A DNA stretch of 15,571 nucleotides from DASPXY01 sp038227745 (GTDB lineage: Bacteria > Planctomycetota > Planctomycetia > Gemmatales > Gemmataceae). A program made the translations under genes and the position numbers. Positions 1 through 6,361 of this stretch are shown here, one piece after another (within the stretch, counting starts at the first letter, position 1; the number at the start of each line of letters is the position of its first letter). The notes below the pieces were generated by a model that saw only the letters and a program-made list of their open reading frames with translations, was not told where the DNA came from and did not search any database. The stretch is from contig JBBRPS010000150.1 of NCBI GenBank assembly GCA_038227745.1, positions 1-15,571 of the forward strand, in the 5' to 3' direction.

Positions 1-1
1 C

Positions 2-1606
2 CCGTGGCAGCCGCTGGCGCTAACGAACCCATCGCTCGACCTCGCCGTCGCGGCCGGGGCGGCGCACTACGCCTGGCTGAAGCACACCGGCGGCCGGCGC
101 ATCGGCGGCGGCATCGCGCGCTCCTACTACATCGCCGTCGAGAGCGGCCCGGACGGTCAGCAGGCGGAGACGGAGGCGGCCTCTGGGGGCAAGCTGCTGA
201 CGCTGGTTTGCGTGGTGCCGCAGCACCTGGAGGAGGGACAGGAGATCGCCCTGCCGCGGCCCGAGCTGGAGCTGGCGCTGGGCCAGCCGGTCATGTTCCC
301 GCTCTACACCTCGACGGTGCGCGGCGACGACAGGCCGGGCGACCTGCTGCACGTGTCGCCGGACCAGCTGTTACAGTTGCCGCCGCTGCACACGATCCTG
401 CGCGGCGGCAAGCGCAGCGGCACCCGGCGCGTGCCGGTGACGCTGGCGGCGCGCAGCACCGAGATCGGCACGCTGGAGCTGTTCTGCGTCGCGAAGGACG
501 GCAACAACCGCTGGCGGCTGGAGTTCAACGTCCGCGACATCGTCAAGGACCCGCAGGCCGGCGAGGCGGCCGATGGCGACGAGGAGAAGGGCACGCAGCG
601 GACGCTGACGGACGTCTGGCCTGAGGCGCAGGTGCAGGAGGCGGCCCGGCTGATCCGCGCCGCCTACGCCGAAGACGAGCCGACGCCGACGCCGCAGGAA
701 TTGACGAAGGCGCTGGAGGTCGCCCTCGACGCGCCGCGCCACGAGTGGCCGACGGGGTTGTGCCGGCGGCTGTGGGACTTCCTCGCGGAGGTGGCCGAGC
801 ACCGTCGCCGTTCGCCCGCGCACCTGAGCCGCTGGTATCACCTCGTCGGCTTCGCGCTGCGGCCAGGCTTCGGCGACTCGCTGGACCGCTTCCGCGTGGA
901 GCAGCTCTGGAAAATGCTGCACGCGCCCGCCAAGCCGGAGCCGGGCAAGGCGAAGCCGGCCGCGCGCGCGCCGGAGGGCGGCGGCGACTACTGGATCATG
1001 TGGCGGCGCCTGGCGGGCGGGTTGAACGCCCAGCTCCAGGCGACGCTCTCCAACCGGCTGCGGCCGGCGCTGCTGCCGGCCAAGGGGAAGTCGGTGCCGA
1101 AGCCGAACCCGAACGAACTGGCGGAAATGTGGCGTGCCGCCGTGAGCCTGGAGCGGCTCGACGTCAAGCAGAAGGAGGCGCTCGGCCAGGCGCTGCTCAA
1201 GCCGCTGAAGCGCAGCCCGGTGTCGACCTACGGCTTCTTCGCGCTGACGCGGCTGGGGGCGCGGGTGTTGCTGTACGGCCCGCTCAACGCGGTGGTACAC
1301 GCGCAGATCGCCGAGGCGTGGCTGGACGCGCTCCTGGGCTTCGCGCCGGGGCACGAGAGCGAGCGGCTGGCATGGGCGTTCTGCCTGACGCAGCTGGCGC
1401 GCCGCAGCGGCCAGCGCGCCCTGGACGTGGACGACGGCCACCGCGAGAAGGTGCTGGCGGTGCTGCGCTCGCAGTCGGTGCCGGGGCACTGGGTGCGCAT
1501 GGTCGAGGAGGTGACGGAGTTGGAGGGGGAGGAGCAGAGCCAGATGTTCGGCGAGTCGCTGCCGATCGGGCTGCGGCTGCTGGCGCCGAAGGAGGAGGGC
1601 GGTTAG
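2..1606 (+). CDS. Hsp70-family (DnaK-like) chaperone paralogue, 5'-truncated by the window edge
   Basis: The reading frame is already open at base 2, so only the last 534 residues are seen. Visible residues 9-21 (NPSLDLAVAAGAA) match the end of an Hsp70 nucleotide-binding domain. Residues 32-44 (RRIGGGIARSYYI) lead into a beta substrate-binding-like part, about residues 45-185. An acidic linker (GEAADGDEEKG) follows, then about 330 mostly helical residues in place of the DnaK lid. From memory this matches the bacterial Hsp70 subgroup with a DUF3731-type C-terminus, common in planctomycetes. There is no DnaK-like acidic EEVD or EVD tail; it ends in Lys-Glu-Glu-Gly-Gly. The role is presumably ATP-driven binding of client proteins in the cytoplasm, with clients unknown. 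The GTG at 212 is an internal valine codon, not the start. Family is secure, subgroup less so. Confidence 0.88.
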   Translation, partial: PWQPLALTNPSLDLAVAAGAAHYAWLKHTGGRRIGGGIARSYYIAVESGPDGQQAETEAASGGKLLTLVCVVPQHLEEGQEIALPRPELELALGQPVMFPLYTSTVRGDDRPGDLLHVSPDQLLQLPPLHTILRGGKRSGTRRVPVTLAARSTEIGTLELFCVAKDGNNRWRLEFNVRDIVKDPQAGEAADGDEEKGTQRTLTDVWPEAQVQEAARLIRAAYAEDEPTPTPQELTKALEVALDAPRHEWPTGLCRRLWDFLAEVAEHRRRSPAHLSRWYHLVGFALRPGFGDSLDRFRVEQLWKMLHAPAKPEPGKAKPAARAPEGGGDYWIMWRRLAGGLNAQLQATLSNRLRPALLPAKGKSVPKPNPNELAEMWRAAVSLERLDVKQKEALGQALLKPLKRSPVSTYGFFALTRLGARVLLYGPLNAVVHAQIAEAWLDALLGFAPGHESERLAWAFCLTQLARRSGQRALDVDDGHREKVLAVLRSQSVPGHWVRMVEEVTELEGEEQSQMFGESLPIGLRLLAPKEEGG

Positions 1607-1674
1607 AGGCGGTTGGCAGACGTGTGTGTTGACCCGACCCCGCGCTTTGCGCGCATGAACCCTGCGGACGAGAA

Positions 1675-2637
1675 ATGAGCAGCGCATCGAGCGAACCGCC
1701 GTCCCCCAAAAACCGTTCGGACCGGCCCTTCGACCCGACGCTGAAAACACTCACCGAACTGGCGCCGGCCGACTGGCTGCCGCTCGTGAATCGCCGCCGG
1801 CGCCGCGTCACCATTGAGGATAGCGATGTCGGCACCGTCATCAGCGGCGCTTCGGATAAGCTCCTTCGGGTCCACGACGACCCCGAATATTTGCTGCACC
1901 TCGATTTCGAGGCGGGCCACTTTCGCCGCGGACTCCCGTTGCGGCTGCGGCTGTATAATAGCGTGTTCGAGTACCGCCACGAGCGCGTGGTACTGAGCGC
2001 GGTGGTGCTGCTCGGTCCCGAAGCCGATTCGCCGCAGTGGACTGGGGAGTTGCGGCGCGGCCTGCCCGGGGAGGACCCGAGCGGCACCCTGCGCTACCGC
2101 GTGATCCGCGTCTGGGAGCTGTCCGCCGAGCAGCTGCTCGCGGGCGGGGTGGGGACGCTGGCGCTGGCACCTATCAGCAACGTCGCGGAGCGTGAAGCTC
2201 CGCAGGTCATTCGGCGGATGAAGGAGCGGTTGAGTGGGCCGAGGGCGCCGCGGCGTGCGGCCGACATCTGGGCCGCGACTTACGTGTTACTGGGACTGCG
2301 CTACTCGGACGCCATTGCGCACGCCCTCTTTGAGGAGGTACTGGGGATGGAACAATCGGCGACTTACCAGGCGATCGTGCGCCGCGGCCGCGAAGAGGGC
2401 CGCGCAGAGGGCCGCGCAGAGGGCCGCGCAGAGGGCCGTGCGGAGGAGGCCCTGCGCTTCCTTCTGCGCCAAGGCGAGGCGAAATTCGGCCCGCCGGATG
2501 CCGCAACGCGCGCGGCGATCGAGGGCCTCGGGGACCTCGCCAGGCTCGAAGAGCTGGGCGTGCGGCTCATCACCGCCAATAGCTGGCACGAACTGCTGCC
2601 GCCACCGGCGCCCAAGTCGCGCCGCAGCCGGCGCTAG
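1675..2637 (+). CDS. Rpn-family (PD-(D/E)XK-like) putative nuclease/transposase-related protein
   Basis: This 320-aa protein has the layout of the Rpn/YhgA-like family, proteins with a PD-(D/E)XK nuclease fold linked to RecA-independent recombination in E. coli. The N-terminal half holds SDKLLRVHDD (D61) and LLHLDFEAGH (D77, E79), at the positions where family members carry the acidic nuclease residues. Next come a basic/aromatic stretch (LRLRLYNSVFEYRHE) and a beta segment (LRYRVIRVWEL). The C-terminal third is helical, with four GRAE repeats (residues 242-257) and the typical end LITANSWHELL. ATG 1675 is the first good start after the Hsp70 stop, 68 bp upstream; no strong Shine-Dalgarno site was seen. 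A diverged copy of its 3' third lies directly downstream. The family call is from memory of the motif pattern, and activity is not shown. Confidence 0.8.
   Translation: MSSASSEPPSPKNRSDRPFDPTLKTLTELAPADWLPLVNRRRRRVTIEDSDVGTVISGASDKLLRVHDDPEYLLHLDFEAGHFRRGLPLRLRLYNSVFEYRHERVVLSAVVLLGPEADSPQWTGELRRGLPGEDPSGTLRYRVIRVWELSAEQLLAGGVGTLALAPISNVAEREAPQVIRRMKERLSGPRAPRRAADIWAATYVLLGLRYSDAIAHALFEEVLGMEQSATYQAIVRRGREEGRAEGRAEGRAEGRAEEALRFLLRQGEAKFGPPDAATRAAIEGLGDLARLEELGVRLITANSWHELLPPPAPKSRRSRR
2398..2445 (+). repeat. Four tandem 12-bp units encoding GRAE
   Basis: Three identical units (ggccgcgcagag) and one with two changes run in frame and encode (Gly-Arg-Ala-Glu)x4 in the helical tail of the Rpn-family protein. 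The downstream partial copy has only one related unit (ggccgcctggag, GRLE), so unit number has changed by expansion or contraction. Confidence 0.9.
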
Positions 2638-2664
2638 GCCGAGGATTGATTTCCCACGCCGCGG

Positions 2665-3058
2665 CGAGAAGCGGCTGAGTGGGCCGGAGCCGACCTGGCA
2701 TGTGACCGAAGTCTGGGCGGCGACCTACGTGTTGCTGGGGCTGCAGGACGCGGAGGAAGTCGCGCACGCCCTGTTCGAGGAGGTGCTGGGGATGGAACAA
2801 TCCACGACTTACCAGGCGATCGTGCGCCGCGGCCGCGAAGAGGGCCGCCTGGAGGGGGCGCGGCGCTTCCTTCTGGTGGTAGGTGAGGCGAAATTCGGTC
2901 CGCCGGACGCCGCAACGCGCGCGGCGATCAAGGCGCTCGGTGATCTCGCGCGGTTTGAGGAGTTGGCCCTGCGGCTCATCACCGCCAATAGCTGGTACGA
3001 GCTCCTGCCGCCGCCAGCGCCGAAGCCGCGGCGCAGTCGGCGCAAGACCGAGGGCTGA
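2665..3058 (+). pseudogene. Diverged tandem copy of the 3' third of the Rpn-family gene
   Basis: From about 2665 this frame repeats the end of the preceding gene: KRLSGPEPTW, VWAATYVLLGLQ, FEEVLGMEQSTTYQAIVRRG, GEAKFGPPDAATRAAI and LITANSWYELLPPP each align with counterparts at 2224-2634. Most differences are third-position changes, so the copy has been partly kept as protein-coding. It lacks the nuclease-like N-terminal half. No ATG with a ribosome site begins the frame; GTG 2702 is the earliest plausible start (about 118 aa). It ends at TGA 3058, past the point where the first copy stops, with the tail KTEG. It may be a decayed second gene whose 5' part was deleted, or the product of an unequal partial duplication. 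Expression as a small C-terminal-only protein cannot be excluded. Confidence 0.75.
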
Positions 3059-3103
3059 ATACAGGAATGTCTGCCCACACCGAGAGAAATCCGCGGAAAC
3101 CAG

Positions 3104-3132
3104 TTGCTCTTCGGCCGCGCCGCGCCTATTGT
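3104..3132 (+). promoter_or_regulatory. Candidate sigma70-type promoter for fae
   Basis: TTGCTC (3104-3109) and TATTGT (3127-3132) are separated by 17 nt, and fae starts 54 bp downstream. The match to consensus is moderate, so this is a suggestion only. Confidence 0.35.
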
Positions 3133-3185
3133 CCTGTACGTCGCCTGAACGTGTGGTCCCACGCACCTGCAAAGGAGTTCCTCTC

Positions 3186-3686
3186 ATGTCCTCGATGTAC
3201 ATCGGTGAAGGGCTGGTCGGTGAAGGCAACGAGATCGCCCACATCGACCTGCTGATCGGCTCGAAGGACGGCCCGGTGGGCACGGCGTTCGCGACCGCCC
3301 TGGTCAACCAGAGCCACGGGCACACCAACCTGCTCGCCGTCCTCACCCCGAACCTGATCTGCAAGCCCGCGACGGTGCTCATCACCAAGGTGACGCTCAA
3401 GAATCTGGGTCAGTCCGTGCAGATGTTCGGCCCGGCGCAGGCGGCGGTCGCCAAGGCCGTGTCCGACAGCGTGGCCGAGGGCGTCATCCCCAAGGGGGCC
3501 GCGGACGACCTCGTCATCGTCTGTGGCGTGTTCATCCACCCCCAGGCCAAGGACGATAACAAGATCTACCAGTACAACTACGAGGCCACCAAGCTGTCCA
3601 TCGCTCGCGCCATGAAGGGCGAGCCGAAGATCGAGGAAATCCTGGCGAAGAAGGACACCGCCAAGCACCCGTTCTCGCCGAAGTAG
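3186..3686 (+). CDS. fae: Formaldehyde-activating enzyme (5,6,7,8-tetrahydromethanopterin hydro-lyase)
   Basis: Fae condenses formaldehyde with tetrahydromethanopterin to give methylene-H4MPT in the cytoplasm, the entry step of the H4MPT-linked formaldehyde oxidation/detoxification pathway. The 166-aa product is the usual length and shows the family signatures GEGNEIAHIDLLIG (H19 aligns with the catalytic His17 of the Methylobacterium enzyme), LLAVLTPNLICKP, QMFGPAQAAVAKAV, GVFIHPQA and YNYEATKLSI, ending in the common KHPFSPK. ATG 3186 has a strong Shine-Dalgarno sequence, AAAGGAG at 3171-3177, 8 nt upstream. The next gene is the pathway's second enzyme, 79 bp downstream beyond a perfect palindrome. 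Its presence in a planctomycete-like genome fits known Fae-containing planctomycetes. I see no missing key residue. Confidence 0.97.
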   Translation: MSSMYIGEGLVGEGNEIAHIDLLIGSKDGPVGTAFATALVNQSHGHTNLLAVLTPNLICKPATVLITKVTLKNLGQSVQMFGPAQAAVAKAVSDSVAEGVIPKGAADDLVIVCGVFIHPQAKDDNKIYQYNYEATKLSIARAMKGEPKIEEILAKKDTAKHPFSPK

Positions 3687-3691
3687 CGCAC

Positions 3692-3741
3692 ACAAGCCCG
3701 CAGCGCCAGCGAGGGGCCCCTCGCTGGCGCTGCGGGCTTGT
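3692..3741. repeat. Perfect 50-bp palindrome (25-bp arms, no loop) between fae and mtdC
   Basis: The left arm, 3692-3716, begins acaagcccgcagcgccagcg. The right arm, 3717-3741, is its exact reverse complement, so the RNA would form a very stable hairpin. No T-tract follows, so it is not a classic intrinsic terminator. A 23/25-matching single arm occurs at 6168-6192, which marks it as a dispersed repeat family. From memory, the translated forms (KPEAQAR and ARSASEG) are frequent tails in planctomycete proteins. It could attenuate or process the fae-mtdC transcript. Confidence 0.92.
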
Positions 3742-3765
3742 ATCCTTCCAGGTTCTGCCGATCCC

Positions 3766-4638
3766 ATGAACGACAAGCGTACTATCCTTATCCAGCTAGA
3801 CAGCGACCCGCACCCCAGCGTCTTCGACCGCGTCGTGGCCATCGACGCCGGCGCCGACGAGGTGTTCGCCTACGGCGGCGTCACCCTCGAGAGCGTGCGC
3901 GACAAGGTCCACGGGGCGATCTTCACGCGCGGCCCGAAGGACCTGAAACGCACCGCCTTCTTCATCGGCGGCAGCGACGTCGCCGCCGGCGAACGGCTGC
4001 TGGAAGAAGCCCGCAAGCACATGATCCCGCAGTTCGGCCTGCGCGTGTCGATCCTCCTCGACGCCAACGGCGCCAACACGACCGCCGCCGCCGCGGTGCG
4101 CGTGGCCGGCAAGCACCTGGACCTGCAAGGCGCCCCGGTGTTGGTGCTGGGCGCGACCGGGCCGGTCGGCCAGCGCGTCGTCCGCCTGCTGGCGCGGCAG
4201 GGGGCGGACGTGCGCGTCGGCTCGCGGCAGAAGGCACGCTCCGCCGCGGTGTGTGAGGCGATCCGCGCGCGCGTCGAGGGTGCCCGCGTGGAACCGGTGG
4301 GCACCGCAACGCCGCAGGAGCTGGCCGAGGCGCTGACGGGGCGCACACTGGTGGTCGCCGCCGGCGCCGCCGGCGCGGTGCTGCTCCCGAAGGCGGCGCG
4401 GACGGCCTGCCCGACGCTGAAGGTGGCCATCGACCTGAACGCGGTGCCGCCGCTCGGCATCGAGGGCGTCGGCGTCACCGACAAGGCGGTCGAACAGGAC
4501 GGCGTGGTCTGCTACGGGGCGGTCGGCGTCGGCGACACGAAGATGAAGGTCCACAAGGCGGCGATCGCACGTCTGTTCGAGAGCAACGACCAGGTGATGG
4601 ACGCCGAAGAGGTGTTCGCCCTGGCACTGACGGTCTAG
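3766..4638 (+). CDS. mtdC: NAD(P)-dependent methylene-tetrahydromethanopterin dehydrogenase (MtdC/MtdB/MtdA family)
   Basis: This enzyme oxidises methylene-H4MPT to methenyl-H4MPT with NAD(P)+, directly after Fae. The 290-aa length and motifs fit the MtdA/B/C family: DSDPHPSVFD near the N-terminus, FIGGSDVAAGERLLE, LLDANGANTTAAAAV (residues 97-111), the nucleotide-binding loop GATGPVG (129-135), NAVPPLGIEGV, and the end AIARLFESNDQVMDAEEVF. Basic residues R154 and K156 after the second Rossmann strand suit NADP binding. In the planctomycete Gemmata sp. Wa1-1 the enzyme of this step was named MtdC and is NADP-specific. I use that symbol by inference, since sequence alone does not separate MtdB from MtdC. 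ATG 3766 gives the family's normal N-terminus but has only a weak ribosome site, so translation may depend on fae read-through. Confidence 0.9.
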   Translation: MNDKRTILIQLDSDPHPSVFDRVVAIDAGADEVFAYGGVTLESVRDKVHGAIFTRGPKDLKRTAFFIGGSDVAAGERLLEEARKHMIPQFGLRVSILLDANGANTTAAAAVRVAGKHLDLQGAPVLVLGATGPVGQRVVRLLARQGADVRVGSRQKARSAAVCEAIRARVEGARVEPVGTATPQELAEALTGRTLVVAAGAAGAVLLPKAARTACPTLKVAIDLNAVPPLGIEGVGVTDKAVEQDGVVCYGAVGVGDTKMKVHKAAIARLFESNDQVMDAEEVFALALTV

Positions 4639-4652
4639 TGGGCCGACAGGCT

Positions 4653-4692
4653 CGCCTTGTAGGGTGGGCACTGCCCACCGGGTAGCGACCGG
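4653..4692 (+). repeat. Dispersed hairpin repeat, copy 1
   Basis: This copy carries a 37-bp sequence (4656-4692, beginning cttgtagggtgggcactgcc) that recurs exactly at 4729-4765. It holds a nested inverted repeat: ggtgggca, one base, tgcccacc. From memory, its translations (VGTAH, GGQCPPY) are common in planctomycete genomes. It starts 14 bp after the mtdC stop codon. Confidence 0.85.
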
Positions 4693-4727
4693 CTCCTGCG
4701 TGTCAATGAGGATGACGCGCGGGAAGA

Positions 4728-4788
4728 CCTTGTAGGGTGGGCACTGCCCACCGGGTAGCGACCGGTGGGCAGTGCCCACCCTACAAGG
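4728..4788. repeat. Inverted pair of the same dispersed repeat (27-bp stem, 7-nt loop)
   Basis: Copy 2 (4728-4754) and its inverted partner copy 3 (4762-4788) are exact reverse complements around the loop gtagcga. RNA from either strand would form a 27-bp hairpin. It lies between mtdC and the aminotransferase gene and could end or stabilise mtdC transcripts. No T-tract follows it. Confidence 0.9.
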
Positions 4789-4885
4789 CGCTAGAGCGGG
4801 GTTCGCTTGTCCGGTCCCCCGGCGTCTGGTAGGCTTACGACGAGCCCCCGACAGCCGGGGCGTTGCTCTCACGACAGGGAACCTC

Positions 4886-6259
4886 ATGACCCCCGCACCA
4901 GTCCACGTCTCCCTCCGCTCGCAGCAGACCGCCGACCAGCCGATCAGCTACTTCATGCAGCAGGCGATCGAAAACCCGGGGCTGATCAGCCTCGCCGCCG
5001 GCCTGGTCGATCCCGGGTCGCTCCCCGCCGACGAGGTCCGCTCCGCACTGGACGAGTTGCTCGCCCGCCCCGCCACGGCCCGCGCCGCGCTGCAATACGG
5101 CACCACCCAGGGCCACGCCCCGCTGCGCGACCGGCTCCTCGCGCGCACCGTCGCCCTCGACGACGTCACCGCCGCCGAGGTGTCCCTCACCGCCGACGAC
5201 GTCGTCCTCACCACCGGCTCGCAGCAGCTCCTCTACCTGATCGGCGAGATGCTCCTCGACCCCGGCGACCTCGTGATCACCGAGGCGCCGTCGTACTTCG
5301 TCTACCAGGGAACGCTCACCAGCCTGGGGGCGCGCACCCTGGCCGTGCCCATGGACGAGGACGGTATGGACACCGACGCCCTGGAAGAGCTGCTCGCCCG
5401 GCTGGAGCGCGACGGCGAGCTGGAGCGGTTGCGCCTGATCTACGTGTGCGACTACTTCCAGAACCCCAGCGGCCGGACGCTGTCGCTGCCGCGCCGCCGA
5501 CACCTGCTGGAGTTGGCCCAGCGCTACAGCCGTCGCCACCGCATCTTGATCCTCGAGGACGCCGCCTACCGCGAGCTGCGCTACGACGGCGCCGACCTGC
5601 CGAGCATCAAGAGCTTCGACACGCACAACCGCCACGTCCTGCTCGCCATGACGTTCTCCAAGCCGTGCGCCCCCGGACTCAAGACGGGCTATGGGATCCT
5701 GCCGCGCGAGCTGATGACGCCGCTGCTGCGCCTCAAGGGCAACCACGACTTCGGCTCGAACAACCTGACGCAGCACCTGCTCGACCGGCTGCTGGTGTCG
5801 GGGGCGTACGACCGCCACGTCGCCAACCTGTGCGACGTGTACCGCGCCAAGCGCGACACCATGCTGGAGGCCCTGGCGGAAGAGTTCCCGGCGTCCGCGG
5901 GCGTGCGCTGGACGAACCCGGAGGGCGGCCTGTACGTCTGGCTGACATTCCCGCCCGGGACCGACGCCGGCCCGCACAACCCGCTGATGCATGCCGCGCT
6001 GAAAGAGGGTGTGCTCTACGTGCCTGGGCAGTTCTGTTACCTCGAAAGCTCGGGCGTCCCCATCCCCGCGAACGAGGCACGGTTGAGCTTTGGCGTCGCG
6101 CCTCCGGAGCAGCTGCGCGAGGGCATCCGCCGGCTGGCGCGGGCGTTCAGGGGCGAGGAGTCGGCATACAAGCCCGAAGCGCAAGCGAGGGATCTCTTCC
6201 TGACTCCTGCCTCCTGCCTCCTGCCCTCTGGCCCCAACCCCTCGACATCCGTAGACTAA
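4886..6259 (+). CDS. PLP-dependent class I/II (fold type I) aminotransferase with a repeat-derived C-terminal tail
   Basis: This 457-aa protein belongs to the 2-aminoadipate/MocR-like branch of fold-type I aminotransferases. Visible features are ISLAAGLVDP near the N-terminus, QYGTTQGHAPLRDRL, TTGSQQLLYLIGEMLLDPGD, YFQNPSGRTLS (N193, cofactor ring), LEDAAYRELRY (D225 and Y228) and TFSKPCAPGLKTGYG (K259, predicted Schiff-base lysine). The substrate cannot be told from sequence. ATG 4886 is chosen because AGGGA lies 5 nt upstream and the longer frame from 4772 begins inside a repeat. A weak promoter candidate is TTGTCC (4807) with TAGGCT (4830), spacing 17. After residue 427 the family match ends, and the frame reads YKPEAQARDLFLTP into a dispersed repeat up to TAA 6259. 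The catalytic domain is complete without this tail. Confidence 0.9.
   Translation: MTPAPVHVSLRSQQTADQPISYFMQQAIENPGLISLAAGLVDPGSLPADEVRSALDELLARPATARAALQYGTTQGHAPLRDRLLARTVALDDVTAAEVSLTADDVVLTTGSQQLLYLIGEMLLDPGDLVITEAPSYFVYQGTLTSLGARTLAVPMDEDGMDTDALEELLARLERDGELERLRLIYVCDYFQNPSGRTLSLPRRRHLLELAQRYSRRHRILILEDAAYRELRYDGADLPSIKSFDTHNRHVLLAMTFSKPCAPGLKTGYGILPRELMTPLLRLKGNHDFGSNNLTQHLLDRLLVSGAYDRHVANLCDVYRAKRDTMLEALAEEFPASAGVRWTNPEGGLYVWLTFPPGTDAGPHNPLMHAALKEGVLYVPGQFCYLESSGVPIPANEARLSFGVAPPEQLREGIRRLARAFRGEESAYKPEAQARDLFLTPASCLLPSGPNPSTSVD
6168..6192 (+). repeat. Single arm of the fae-mtdC palindrome family, inside the aminotransferase frame
   Basis: The sequence beginning acaagcccgaagcgcaagcg matches the left arm of the palindrome at 3692-3716 in 23 of 25 positions (two c-to-a changes plus agreement in the agcgaggg end, allowing for the final base). 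It is translated in frame as YKPEAQARD at the C-terminus of the aminotransferase. Confidence 0.85.
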
Positions 6260-6361
6260 CGGCGCCACCGGCTGGCATGCCGGGGTCGGGTTTCGCGGGG
6301 CCGCCCGGCGGCGCGTTGGCCATCTCGCGAGCGACTCCTTCCTCATAACAACCGCTTGAAG

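Noticed and set aside
371..1750. 459-codon minus-strand frame over the Hsp70 gene
   Set aside because: Arg/Leu/Gln-rich antisense shadow of a recognised gene.
3692..3741. Classic intrinsic terminator after fae
   Set aside because: No T-tract follows and mtdC, the next pathway gene, lies just downstream; recorded as a repeat instead.
4653..4765. Possible CRISPR array from two 37-bp direct repeats
   Set aside because: There are only two direct copies, the third is inverted, the repeat is itself a nested palindrome, and no cas gene is present.
4772..4885. Upstream extension of the aminotransferase
   Set aside because: It begins within the inverted repeat, adds no family sequence, and the ATG at 4886 has its own ribosome site.
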